From positions 32,013,753 through 32,077,752 of the forward strand of contig NC_090290.1 in the NCBI RefSeq assembly GCF_037392515.1: DNA of 64,000 bases, in the 5' to 3' direction. Below the pieces are notes generated by a model. The model was not told the origin of the DNA. It did no database searches and worked only from the letters and a program-made list of their open reading frames with translations. Position numbers and translations under genes: made by a program. This DNA is from Haliotis asinina (lineage: Eukaryota > Mollusca > Gastropoda > Lepetellida > Haliotidae). Shown here piece by piece: positions 43,381 through 54,501 of this stretch. Every line of letters starts with the position of its first letter. Within the stretch, counting starts at the first letter, position 1.

Positions 43381-43792
43381 TTGCACAATCTGTGTTGACG
43401 GTGCTGTTTTTGTGGGAGTATATAAGCATGTAGGTAACTCGTATATCTCCAGTTTTGCTATTCCAAACCGAGATAGATTGTTGTCGGGATTTCAACCCGG
43501 TAGCGATCATTTCGGGGCGATACTCGCACGCCTACTTCGAAAAATTATGATTGTTTCAGAAGGACACAGACGCTTACTTCGCAAATAGAAGGTTTCCATC
43601 CCTCCTAAACTGCCACCCGTGACCTAGTCACAACCCTCGGTCCGAGGTGTGACGCCCCCACAGCGACCGTGCAATCACCCTCTGGGGTGCTAGACGGTGG
43701 GGGTGGATCGCCGAGGGCCCCTTCTGTCACAGGACTTGTGGGTGTTGTATTTACATATTCCCACCCCATACTTGTGACTGACGGGGCTATAA
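43381..43792 (+). repeat. Inverted-repeat arm B (~413 bp)
   Basis: Reverse-complement partner of 39640-40054 with only a handful of differences (for example 'gaggtgtgacgcc' against 'gaggcgtgacgcc'). The centre-to-centre distance is 3.7 kb. Confidence 0.85.
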
Positions 43793-45255
43793 TGTCATCA
43801 GATGAGTGGTCCGACAGTGTCTCCAAGGAGAGGTAGCTACTTGCCACTGGGTTTGAAGTGCTTGGTAGTATATAACGTAACAACGTCGTATATAGGTGCA
43901 TGTTTGTGATCTATGATTGTGCGTATATGCAATGGCTACCGGCTTTTGAAAACAAATGACAGTGTAAAGCAGGTTTCTATTAACATATAATCATTGCAGA
44001 TGGCTACATTCATTGTCAGATGCCAGTAGATATTGTTTTTCAGACATTGGTCATTATGATCACCAGATATATCGATGTTTTAACAGTTATTTGTAGTGTG
44101 ATCTCAGGAATGACATTTTATGATATTTGATATGAAAATAGCTCCTAGCTATAGTCTGCTTTATGGTACCGGGGTCTGTGGATTCTGTCAGAATGATCAT
44201 GTTGAATCTTCGCACACATTGGCTTGAATCCAGTTTTATGATCTCTACATCTAATAATCTAGCGCGTTGTGAATGTGGGCGGTATTCCCACCTATAATTC
44301 TTAAGCATATATTTCAGATATATGTGTGTACTTCATTTATGACCGTCACCCCCAACCATCTTAAGATAATCACACACATACACACCCTCTCCCAAAGCCA
44401 TGGATTAAGAACGACAACCAAGTCCAAATAACAAGCTCAGTATAATTGACACCGAGAATAGCAGAACACCAGGGCGACTTGACAGTGCTACAACATGCAT
44501 GGATTTGTAGAATGAGTGGGCATTTTCCCGCCCCTTTTATTGTTATGTAAGCATGCACACACACGCATGCACGCACGCACGCACACACACACATATATAT
44601 ATATATGGTTAGATACATAATATGCTCACTCATCCTCTCGTGTATTATTCGCATTGGCGACGCATGCACGTGTTAGAAATCGATTCAGCTTGTATTACTA
44701 CGCGAACTTCAAATACGAAGTAAGAATCTGAGCGTGCTGTAGCATTATCAAGTAACATATAGAAAAATACGACAGCAGCTGATAACAAATACTAGCTCCA
44801 CATTGTGAACCAACTATGGCAACCAGGGTGGCAATTAGCAAGTCCAACATTAGAATACATTGTTTGACTACCCACATAACATGCTTTACCTATTATTCAA
44901 GCTTGAATGTATGAATGATATCCACAGTATGGATGGGAAAGCATGAACAGCACTCATGCATTACTAACAACTACATGAAAAACGTGTATAAGATTCAGTA
45001 GTCATGCAAGGAGTACTTTTCTGATTGAAGTGGCTCTGTGTAACTGGTTTTAAGTGTTTCAGATAACGTTCATTCTGTGGATTATTCATACACATTCTTG
45101 ACACCAGATTGTCATTCACCGGCATCCCATGATAACATAGATATATTTTGAGGGCAAGAAAACTTGTTTGTAACTTTTATCTTACTAATCATAAATTTTC
45201 AGTTGTATCTGGATGCATTTAGGTTTGTTCAGAACCATAGGTTTTGAATATATGT
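43793..45255. other. No supported gene; CA/AT microsatellite at 44555-44606
   Basis: A CACGCA/CACA run followed by (AT)n is present. The rest is AT-rich and unassigned. Confidence 0.45.
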
Positions 45256-45257
45256 TA

Positions 45258-46331
45258 CAGTATGGTTCAAAATTATTGAGAATAGCTAAAGCATTTCATA
45301 TTATTAAACGAGAACAAATCAGATAAAATTGAATGTATTGTGAAAGTGAACTGACCTTTTCATGTTGTGTAGGTAACAATTTAATATTTTATCAAGTCTC
45401 CTTGAGCTTCACGGCACAGTCTAAGACGGGTAGGCATACTTCCTATCAGAGAGGTTAGTGTCTCGTGAGTTATGCTGTCCCAGTATCGGACCACTTCTCT
45501 CTTCATGTCTTCAATTTTTGTCAACCCCTTTTGATTCACACATTCCTTCATCATCCCCCAAATGTTCTCAATGGGATTTAAGTCAGGACTATATGCAGGA
45601 AATGGTAATGCAGTCACATTTTTCTCCTGAAACCACTGCTTGGCATGTTTTGCGGTGTGTTTAGGATCATTATCTTGCTGCAAAATCCAGTCATTTCCAT
45701 AAAACACATGTGCACTTGGAAGGAGAAAATTATCTAATATGTTAGTGTAGCGTTGACTTGTCAGATTTCCCTCAAACACACACAGCGGGGTCGTTCCTAA
45801 TAAGGATATCCCTCCCCATACATGAAACTTTGGGCTGTATTTAGGTCGTCGATACAACGGTGCTGACGCAGACTTTGTCCATATTTTCACATTATTGGGA
45901 TATACCCATATTGAGCTTTCATCAGTAAAAATCACATTTTCCCAGTCAAAGTTTTCATGTGCCAAATACCACTCAACACGCCTGTCTGGTGCCCAAAATC
46001 CTTTCCCTCTTTAAAATTCTTCCTAATCCTATACACAGTAGAAAGAGGAGTTCCTGTTCTCTCTGCCAGTGCATTTACATCATCAATTCCTTGATTACAC
46101 AACTCAAAAATCAACCTTCTTTTATCTTCAGCAGACATTGTTGACAGTGCTGAGGAAAATGACGTCTGCTACAAATTCAGGGGAGGTAACTCTAATTGTA
46201 CTATACTCAGTAGGCCAAGATGAGTTACCTCCCTTATACCATTACTTAGTTTTAAGTATCAGTGAATAAGTTGAGGTGTTAGGATAGCTCAAAGTAAGAA
46301 GAAAAATTCTCAATAATTATGAACCAGACTA
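45258..46331 (-). mobile_element. Tc1-type DNA transposon, internally deleted copy (1074 bp)
   Basis: It has the same terminal repeats as 10529-11825, again flanked by TA on both sides (45256-45257 and 46332-46333). It is shorter than that copy by exactly 223 bp. The deletion joins sequence matching 10873 to sequence matching 11096 at a shared AGA, so it looks like a microhomology deletion. It lacks the TGA stop of the other copy, because the stop lies within the deleted part. Confidence 0.93.
45381..46138 (-). pseudogene. Tc1 transposase with 223 bp internal deletion
   Basis: The N-terminal helix-turn-helix part (MSAEDKRRLIFELCNQG...) and the catalytic part are both present. The latter keeps FTDESS, QQDNDPKH and SPDLNPIEN, the DD34E triad. 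The deletion removes about 74 codons between them and shifts frame (223 is not a multiple of three). Substitutions relative to the 10.7 kb copy are few, including N to A near residue 22, QQDNE to QQDND, and VKQK to VNQK. Confidence 0.92.
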
Positions 46332-46374
46332 TATATGATAATTTAGCCTGGCGGGTGTATGTTACCATTTTGTA

Positions 46375-47140
46375 TCAAAAACTTAAAAGCATTTTGCTTA
46401 ATTTAATATACATCGGGTATCGACCAAATTCTGCGTATATCATATAATCTGGAGTTGAATTTCGAAGACCTACAGCAAACGTCACAAAGTTTATATGTAT
46501 TCTTTCAACTAAGTTCGTGCTTTCGAACCCCCAAACTTCACATCCATGTAACAAAATTGGTTCAGTCATTACATCGAAAGCTGCAAGGGTGCAGGTAAGT
46601 GGTAAGTTTATATTACGTGATTTTTTCAAAAGAGAAAACATAGCCTTCGTACCCGCAGATACAAGTGCCTTAATTGAGTGAATAAATGTTCTATTACGAT
46701 GAAGGAAAATACCAAGGTAATAATAGGAGTTTACTACCCCAAGAGGCACCTCACCATAGTAAAGTGTTAACTTAGAGGACTTTGCAGGACCACTGAGACA
46801 ATGTCCAGTTCATTTATGTCGGCAGACAGTTGGTCCAGGTCTCGCCCGATGCCTTTACTTGCTTTCAAAGTTCTATGCGGAGTAACTGATACCGGTATAC
46901 CAACGAATACCTCAGTTGACATCAAATTTGTTGCCTGCTGTCTTCTACTACGTTCTATGAGCAGAGAGCCTTTACGTAACGATCTTATGTTACAAACCTC
47001 ACCAGCAATACCATGTACACCTCTTGATACTGCAAAAGGGTTGAGTTTTAGAGGTGACTTGTCAAGTGTCTCGATCACTAGAAATCGTGGCCAATATTCA
47101 TCTGAGTTTGAAGGTCGTCGATCATCATCATCAGTGTCCA
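46375..47140 (-). mobile_element. LINE fragment: ORF1 piece fused to RT C-terminal piece
   Basis: On the minus strand the first part (47078-46790) reads as a LINE ORF1-like segment: SPLKLNPFAVSRGVHGIAG, then SLLIERSRRQQATNLM and VTPHRTLKASKGI. It is followed within the same region by the C-terminal part of a reverse-transcriptase protein (46749-46375: NSYYYLGIF, PILLHGCEVWGFES, NSTPDYMIYAEFGRYP). The whole catalytic RT region between them is missing, so this is an internally deleted copy with a junction near 46793. It is the same family as 59633-60545, sharing the stretch 'aaataccaaggtaa.aata'. Confidence 0.8.
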
Positions 47141-48567
47141 GTTGACGATTGTTTCGTTTTAGAGGGGTGGGGGGTGGGGGGAGGTTTATTCCATAGTAAG
47201 TGTATTAGTTTCATCATCCGAGCTCCCCACCCACAACGGAGTATCACAAGGACAGTGCTAAAAACAAGCGGATCTCCAGCTTGCAGCGCCAAGGACACCC
47301 GGATGATAAACTCCAGTAGAAAAATTAAAAGATTAATGATTCCACCAGATTCGCCTTCTGGCATACAACTACTCTCGGCAAAAACAGACATTAACTTATG
47401 TATTGAAATTCGGAGTCCAAAAAGTTCGGCAAGACTTTTATTTTATTTGAAAGTACGTCGTGCTCAAGCATATAAAATCTTAAACGTATTTTAATTAAGC
47501 ACCATGGGGTGTCGACGAAAATTTTGTTCAGCCGTTTTAGTTTGTCTGCATTTATCGTTGAACCATGGTGTTCCTATATATGCAATTGTAGAGGACTTTG
47601 GTATACACCCGTCAACACTGATATTGAACAGTTCATGTGAAAAGCTTCAGGGCATTTATAAAATGTTCAGGTTTAAGTTTGAAAGCGCAGAGTCTCATAC
47701 AAAGGCCCGTTAGCCTTATCGAAATTTCATTGTGACGATGGAGGAATATCAGATAGATTTAGTATGGTGGTAAGATTATCATTTCGATACATGTAAATAA
47801 ATTAATGCACATCATTTAGTCAAGTGTATCAATGTTTATCAATGGCATGGGAAACATCCGCAAACAGGATTGTCAGTTTGTACACCATAGTATGAAATGC
47901 AAACATTGTAAGGAGACACACGATGTGACCTGATATATATGTTTCCAGATATTTCCTTACTTCAGGCGTGTATTACATACATGAAACATACGCTCATCGC
48001 ATATTGCCGTATGCTCAAGCACTGCTTCCATATGCTAAGACTGGAATTACTGGTATTTCCAGTCATGAATTAAAAAAAACCAGGCACCACAGCAAATGCG
48101 TGATCAGAATATCATGCCATTTACATGTTATCAGCTCTCAAACAAGACGTTCGCATGTTTCCATCACGCGAAATAAGTGGTTCATGGTATTGTATTTCCA
48201 CACACTTCAACAGGCTTGAAATCAACGTTCATGTGAGCTTCATTCGCCTGGAGGGCAGAGTAATTCTACTGAAACTGTCCGTATTTGATACGTGATTCAA
48301 AGCAGTCCAAACCTTTATCGCCGTATCGTGTTACGTGTGAACACAGGGTGTCCGAGGTTGTCTCAGACTGGTAGGGTTGCATCACCCCTTCTAAACTGCT
48401 TGAGCGACCCGGCCCAAGGATAGAACCACTCAGCAGAACTAGAGAGAGGGATGCCGTTCTACACAGCCATTATAGGGCCTAGGTAATCGTAACTCATACC
48501 TTAACCTTAAATAATTTTAATGCATTAATTCTAACTTACTAGTTTTACTTTTCTTGTATTGTCTGTG

Positions 48568-48576
<9 letters not shown>
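47141..48576. other. No supported gene
   Basis: The first ~250 bp may be the 5' part of the preceding LINE. The rest has only short frames and no recognised domain. Confidence 0.4.
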
Positions 48577-48599
<23 letters not shown>

Positions 48600-48660
48600 T
48601 GTATGTATGTATGTATGTATGTATGTATGTATGTATGTATGTATGTATGTATGCATGTAG
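48577..48660. repeat. (GTAT)n microsatellite with GTGC/ATGC border
   Basis: About 19 GTAT units followed by a degenerate GTGCGT and GCATGCAT stretch. The open frames across it are an artefact of the repeat. Confidence 0.95.
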
Positions 48661-48785
48661 GTGCGTGCGTGCGTGTGTATGCAGCATGCATGCATGAATG
48701 TAGGTATGTTTGCATGTTTGCATGTTCGTACGCGTATATATGTGCCTCGGCACGCGCCTGCGTATGTACGTGCTTATACATGTAA

Positions 48786-49397
48786 TGTTACAGTTAAAAA
48801 TTTGCCGTGACAAAAGGTGTAAGAAATCCCATCACAACCATCAAAATATAACAGACAAGTAGAGCAAGATACATAGATTCACAATAGCGGTTTCATGCAC
48901 AATGCAACTGAGCTAAAACTAAAGTAATAGGTCACATATATAATATCAACTCACCAAAGTCTTGGTTTGAGAGTGAGAAACAGTTATGCTGAATGTAAGA
49001 GGTCGAGCGGTCAGGCAGAGGTTGTGTAGATCAAGCGTTGACAGAGAGGCTGGTAGAATACGTGTGTGAGTCTGTATGTGAGCGTAATAACCAGCTTTGT
49101 GTGTACACAGTCACTGATTCTTGAATATTCGAGAACGATACGACCATCGCCATTAAGGTAGAACCTTCTCGTAGTCTCCCGGAAGTCAACAATTAATCAA
49201 AATACATACTCAAAGGGAGACAACTCTAAAGCGCTACCTTAAAGGCTTGCCGCTAAAATACTAATAGCGTTGAAAATTTATTATACGAAATGTGACCCAT
49301 AATAACTATCACGTGAAACTCTCTAAACATTGTGACCCAATACTAATTATCACTTAATCAATAATACAATTTACAGAAAATAGACTCACGTAAGAGT
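48786..49397 (-). mobile_element. Solo LTR of a retrotransposon, copy 1
   Basis: It starts TGTTACAG and contains the family blocks 'atttgccgtgac', 'gtaagaaatcccat', 'ctcaccaaagtcttggt', 'gaccatcgccattaagg' and 'ctcccggaagtca', in the order seen at 53855-54501 (opposite strand) and 56280-56930. The LTR family ends are TGTTAC...GTAACA. No internal region adjoins it, so it is an LTR fossil. Confidence 0.75.
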
Positions 49398-49584
49398 ATG
49401 TATGTATGTATGTATGTATGTATGTATGTATGTATGTATGTATGTATGTATGTATGTATGTATGTATGTATGTATGTATGTATGTATGTATGTATGTATG
49501 TATGTATGTATGTATAGGTCTAATTTCAAAATGGGCGTTTAAAATGTGCCCTTTGTAATTGCAATATCATCGCACACTAATTTG
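49396..49584 (-). repeat. Repeat family ending in (ATAC)n microsatellite, copy 2
   Basis: Inverted partner of 42497-42662: (GTAT)n of about 29 units, then 'aggtctaatttcaaaatgggcgttta' and 'atatcatcgcacactaattt'. It begins at the end of the solo LTR. Confidence 0.85.
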
Positions 49585-51239
49585 TATGTGCGTATGTGTG
49601 TGTGTATTGCGTAGATCGATGTCTGGTCCAGATTCGATTACGTACCAATGCAACATTAAACAACAAACCAGTGACCAAAACAATTTCCACACCCACTTTC
49701 AGGATGAAGACAGGATAAAATAACCCCCTTAAGAAGCGCAGAATATATCATATTTTTATTTAGAAATAGTATAACATGATGGGGGTACATGACACCACGA
49801 CTGTTATCCACAAGGTATTATCAAAGGATAATATAGACATCTAAATAATCTATGAAAAGATATATAAATTACCTCGTTAGGATGAGAGTGTCACAATAAA
49901 CTCGGCGCGCCTAATGGCAGGAAGAGGTGTATACTCAGGGAGTTGGGATTGACGTGACGTTGAGATTGACATCCAATGATAAAGGGGAAAAGCGCCCTGT
50001 GCAAGCAATAGTTGCATGGATATGGGCGCTATGTAAATAGTTTAAACATCCTATAATATATAATGTGTCACAAGAACTGACTTCCATAAATGTATAATCA
50101 CTCGTACCTCAGGGGTTATTCTCTAATTTTTCTACATTTTAATTTTTTATGAACTAAACATGTGATACTGCAACCACAGACTTATCATGTTTTAAGCAAG
50201 TACTGAAAGACAAACAAATACGTTAACAATTTAGGTCTTGAGTTATTGATGTAATAATCATGAAATTAAAAGATAGCACATAAATAAAATTTCCTTATGA
50301 TATCACATGTACCATAGTTTGTCAGTAGCTGTCAGTTGAACATAGTTTGGCATCTCGTAGGTGTTACCTGGAGTAAAATCCCAAATTTATCCCGCAAGCA
50401 TTAGATTTGTAAAGATATGAAAGTGTGACATGACTGTGGGAGTGTTGTGGAACATTCATGACAGGGAAATATGAAAACTTTATTAATTCGTGTGTGTTGT
50501 ATGTGTTGTTGAATGCTCATCCACAGTATATTAATTACTTTATGCTATTTTGTTGATAATTATTTTTTCGTTTTGTTAAAAAACGTTTTATGCAAATTTC
50601 GCATACCCCAGCAAGTGTATTTTTCCCGTTTGAAGAATACTTGTATTATATTTAAAACGCATAGATTACAACTCTTGTCTCTCGTCAGATTCAATTTTTA
50701 CAAGTAGAAAAAACATAATTTTGCACGTTATCCAACTGTAGATTATTTCAATGATAAACTAAGACAAAATCATTAACCGAAAAGAAACATGTGGAGATCT
50801 GTTCTGTCACAACAGAACATGCATTGTATTTGAGCATGGAAGATTTTACGGCAACAGCATAATATGCAAAGGGAAACCACTCCCATCTTGCGTAAAAACT
50901 AAGATTAGCTGCCCTTGAGTTATTGAAAAGGTCATGGCCACTGCTAATCGCATGCAGACACCTTTCGTTACTATCCTTTCCTAGTTTATCAAAAAGGTAT
51001 GGTGTTCATACGTTTTCCAACACTGAATCGCGTGAGAATTGTACTCTATGATATCGACTCGGTAATGATGTTGTTCACTACCGCAAATAACGATATTTCT
51101 GACGTTAAATCGATGTTGCATTCTCCGTGTCGCTGAAGTGTCGAGGGAAATCATAGTTTTATGCAATATGAAAGCAATCCCCAAACGTAAAGCTAATTAT
51201 TTGCGTGAAATTGACACCAACTTGAACGCCATTTTGCTA
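49585..51239. other. No supported gene; repeat tail at 49960-50045
   Basis: 'gcgccctgtgcaagcaatag' to 'gggcgctatgtaaatag' is the partner of the repeat at 16250-16440. The rest is AT-rich and unassigned. Confidence 0.45.
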
Positions 51240-51425
51240 CTGACTACAATGATCTTAGCTCCTTACAATTGGTTCCGACCAATTGTAAGTTTTGATTGTA
51301 ACTTACAATGATCTTAGCCTACAATCACTTTGTGCATGTGGATGGCGATTGTAGCCGAAGCCTAAGATCGCGATCTTAAGGATTTACAATAATTGTAGCT
51401 CTAAGATCGTTTTGTGCAAGTGGGT
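51240..51425. mobile_element. MITE-like element rich in palindromes
   Basis: It contains the perfect hairpin TTACAATTGG-ttccga-CCAATTGTAA (51264-51289), repeats of 'gatcttag', and an end 'ctctaagatcgttttgtgcaagtggg'. Near-inverted copies of 'ttacaat', 'aagatcg' and 'ttgtgca' run throughout, as in short non-autonomous DNA transposons. Confidence 0.6.
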
Positions 51426-51468
51426 CCTGGTGTTTGCCGAACTGGTTTCAGTCACAGGTTGTGTGTAT
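51426..51468 (+). repeat. 43 bp segment repeated at 52878-52920
   Basis: 'cctggtgtttgccgaactgg' and the 23 bases after it recur 1.45 kb downstream with a single substitution. Immediately after the shared block the sequences diverge. Confidence 0.9.
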
Positions 51469-51519
51469 TATGTATAATTGTGTTTTATAGCAATTTATCA
51501 ATTTCTTATAATTGTGCCG

Positions 51520-51790
51520 TTTCACGATGGTAAATGCTATGTACAGTTATATATAGATATATATGTGTTCTGTATTATGTATGCTTGTGGTTTCACGATG
51601 GTAAATGCTATGTACAGTTATATTTAGATATATATGTTCTGTATTATGTATGCTTGTGGTTTCACGATGGTAAATGCTATGTACAGTTATATATAGATAT
51701 ATATGTGTTCTGTATTATGTATGCTTGTGGTTTCACGATGCTAGATTGTGTGTACAGTTATGTATGTTCTGTATTATGGTTTATGTATGC
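51520..51790 (+). repeat. Tandem repeat, four ~70 bp units
   Basis: Units begin 'tttcacgatg' at 51520, 51591, 51660 and 51731. The first three are nearly identical and the fourth is shortened and diverged. The 109-codon open frame across it only reflects the repeat. Confidence 0.95.
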
Positions 51791-53854
51791 TGATATTGCA
51801 TTCCAGTCAATGAATTGCCTGGTACAGATTCCTTTGTGTAAAAACAACATCATACAGCTGTAATACACTCATGATATGGTCTGCTTCTAGCTGACATTTC
51901 TTATGGACGTGGAAAGCTCTTTGCCTCTTCTGTAAGTTGATACACCGTGCGTATACAACAGTCATTACAAGGCATCATGTCAACAGGTGGAAATCGCATG
52001 AGCACGTTTTGTTTGGTCAATTTTCCAAAAACAGTGTAATCTTCTCTCATTGTTTGGCAGCCTTTCATATATTAACATATACTTAATTCAAAAGTTATCA
52101 CGCATGGGTCGTAGTCAGGATTGGAATCAGTCCTCACTATATCTTGTCATTGTGCATCTCTACCGCCGGTTCTTTTGCAAAACGCACCGTGTACGTTAAA
52201 TATGTACCAAACATTTGGCCGCTGAATTTCCATTTGTTTCGCAAGCCATGTGATATAAGTGCATGTGGAAGAATATGAACAAATATGCAAATATGATTAG
52301 CTGTTTCATATATTTATAACCCAGACTGTTTCCAAGATGATGGCCCGTGAGGCCTGTAGTAGAATTACATAAATATATCAAACATTGTGCTTTGTTATAC
52401 AAGAGCAAGATTTACAGTACGGACATTACACATTTTAGTCACATAAATTGCTAGATATTTTAGAATAGTAGTATCATGTCAGTACAGTAATTGGATAATT
52501 TGGTTTATATTGATACTTAAAATATGATAATATAGTGGTATGCACTTATCACATAGGAAGATCCATATATTTACAACATCTGACATCATTGTAAACGTTG
52601 TTCATTGATGACTCAGGTTTAAATACCCATGTACTCGTGAATGACCGTGTTTAGTTTCTATATTTCATACTACCCTAAATGCTTGGTTTAAAGGCACAAA
52701 TTCATACACTCATTTCAGCTTCCTACAGCTATCGATGCATAAAACCACAACTAACTATCCTTTACGATTTGCCTGAAATCGACAGTTGAAACTTCTGGGT
52801 GAACAGCTTCCAAACACTTGCCATATATGAAGTGTTAAAAGTTACTCTGCACATAGAAAAATGACGCACGCGGTGTTCCTGGTGTTTACCGAACTGGTTT
52901 CAGTCACAGGTTGTGTGTATACTATTCGTAAAACGAACTCCAGGGACATGGGGTTTGCTATTGGGTTTGCTTGGAACAATGTTTGGCGGGTAGAGGGCGC
53001 GAAAGTTAATTTAATGGATTTATTTAATTCCATGATGCAATCTGATTTTAAATAATTATATGGTAGGTTCGTTGAAAGCAGATAGTTAGTATTATTGAGA
53101 GAATTATTTATTTAAGGAGACGTTGGCCACTTTAAAGTCAACGGATTATAACCACATTGACCGATATTAGCTTGAATTTCAGTGGTTCAGTAATGTAACA
53201 GTTTCTGCATTATATTACCAGGCATGTCTCGCAGCATTCACAGCAGTGAAACTACAGTGGTAACATATGGCCTGGATACTCTTTTCCACACAGTTTAATG
53301 TGTATTTCATCTGTGTTCGGCATTGAACTGATACCAGGTTTTAACCAACAATGGAATACAGAGTCTAGTGTGTAGAGAGTCGGATAATTCAATGTCTTCT
53401 ATGACATTGTGTTTGTGTATGCTTGATTTGGAATAGCTTGACATGTATTTGATATGACTAACAAATAAAACATATGTAACATGCTCCCTAAACCGTTTAT
53501 GCCCATGAGGCACTCCATGCACGTGTAAGAGGCTCCAACGTTGTGCACGTTCTTCGCATGCATTGTGTTTGCGTGTGGTGATAACGTGAAATGATATTGA
53601 ATACACGAATGTCATGATAATGTTCCTAACTGGGTTTTCTTTCTACCAGACTTCAAAGTTCAGGGTTGCATGTTACTACAAATAACATCTGAGAAAAGTA
53701 GGTTTTGTTCACATTTTGCGAACATTGCTCTTTTAAAATTTATACAACATTGGAAGTGATCCATAAATTTGAGAACAGTCATAGCAAACATTAAAAAGAT
53801 TCTTCATCAATACACGATGACTATGGCTCATCATCCTCGATATCTTCAGTGTAT
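51791..53854. other. No supported gene; 43 bp repeat at 52878-52920
   Basis: AT-rich spacer. It contains the second copy of the 43 bp segment and nothing else that I can assign. Confidence 0.45.
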
Positions 53855-54501
53855 TGTTACGAGATGGTATTTTCTGTAAATTGGATTATTGATTGTGGTA
53901 ATTATTATCGGGTCACAATGTTTTGAGTGACTGTCGTTGTAGGTTACATTCTGCACCAGAAATGTTCAGTGCTTTCGTACTTTGACAGCGTACTTTAAGG
54001 CTTAAAAGGTATCTCCCTTTGATTATGTGTTTCGATTAGTTGTGCGTACTTCCGGGATACTACTAGAAAATTCTACCTTAATGGCGATGGTGGCACATGT
54101 GCTCGAATGTTCAGAAATCAGTGACTGTGTATAAAAAGCATTGTTATTATGTTGACCACATGGACACACACATGGATTCACTTGAGTACATCATTCGGCT
54201 TTCATCAGTCTTCATCAACGGTTGACCTACATAACCGCTGCCTGACTGCTCGCCCTGTTACATTCAGTGTAACCGTTTCTCACTTTCAAACCAAGACTTT
54301 GGTGAGTTGGCATTATGTTTGTGACCTGTTACTTAAAATCTGTCTCCATTGCATTGTACATGAAACCTCTATTGTGAATCTTTGCATCTTGTCTTTGCTT
54401 TCTGTTCAATACAAAATATTCAATATTATATTATGTTACATTGTGTTGGCTCTGAGGGGATTTCTTACACCTTTCGTCGCGGCAAATTATTAACCGTAAC
54501 A
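53855..54501 (+). mobile_element. Solo LTR of a retrotransposon, copy 2 (647 bp)
   Basis: It starts TGTTACG and ends CCGTAACA, a short inverted end pair, and is flanked by GTAT on both sides (target duplication). A 'tgtgtataaaaagc' promoter-like TATA element lies at 54126-54140, and poly(A)-like 'aatacaaaat' lies near 54410. It is complete from end to end as an LTR, with no internal region, so it is a recombined fossil. Confidence 0.85.

Noticed and set aside
48517-48813. 98-codon and overlapping frames across (GTAT)n
   Set aside because: Pure microsatellite translation (repeated YIHT or VCMY).
51534-51863. 109-codon plus-strand frame
   Set aside because: Produced by the ~70 bp tandem repeat; repeat length and frame coincide by chance and no domain is visible.
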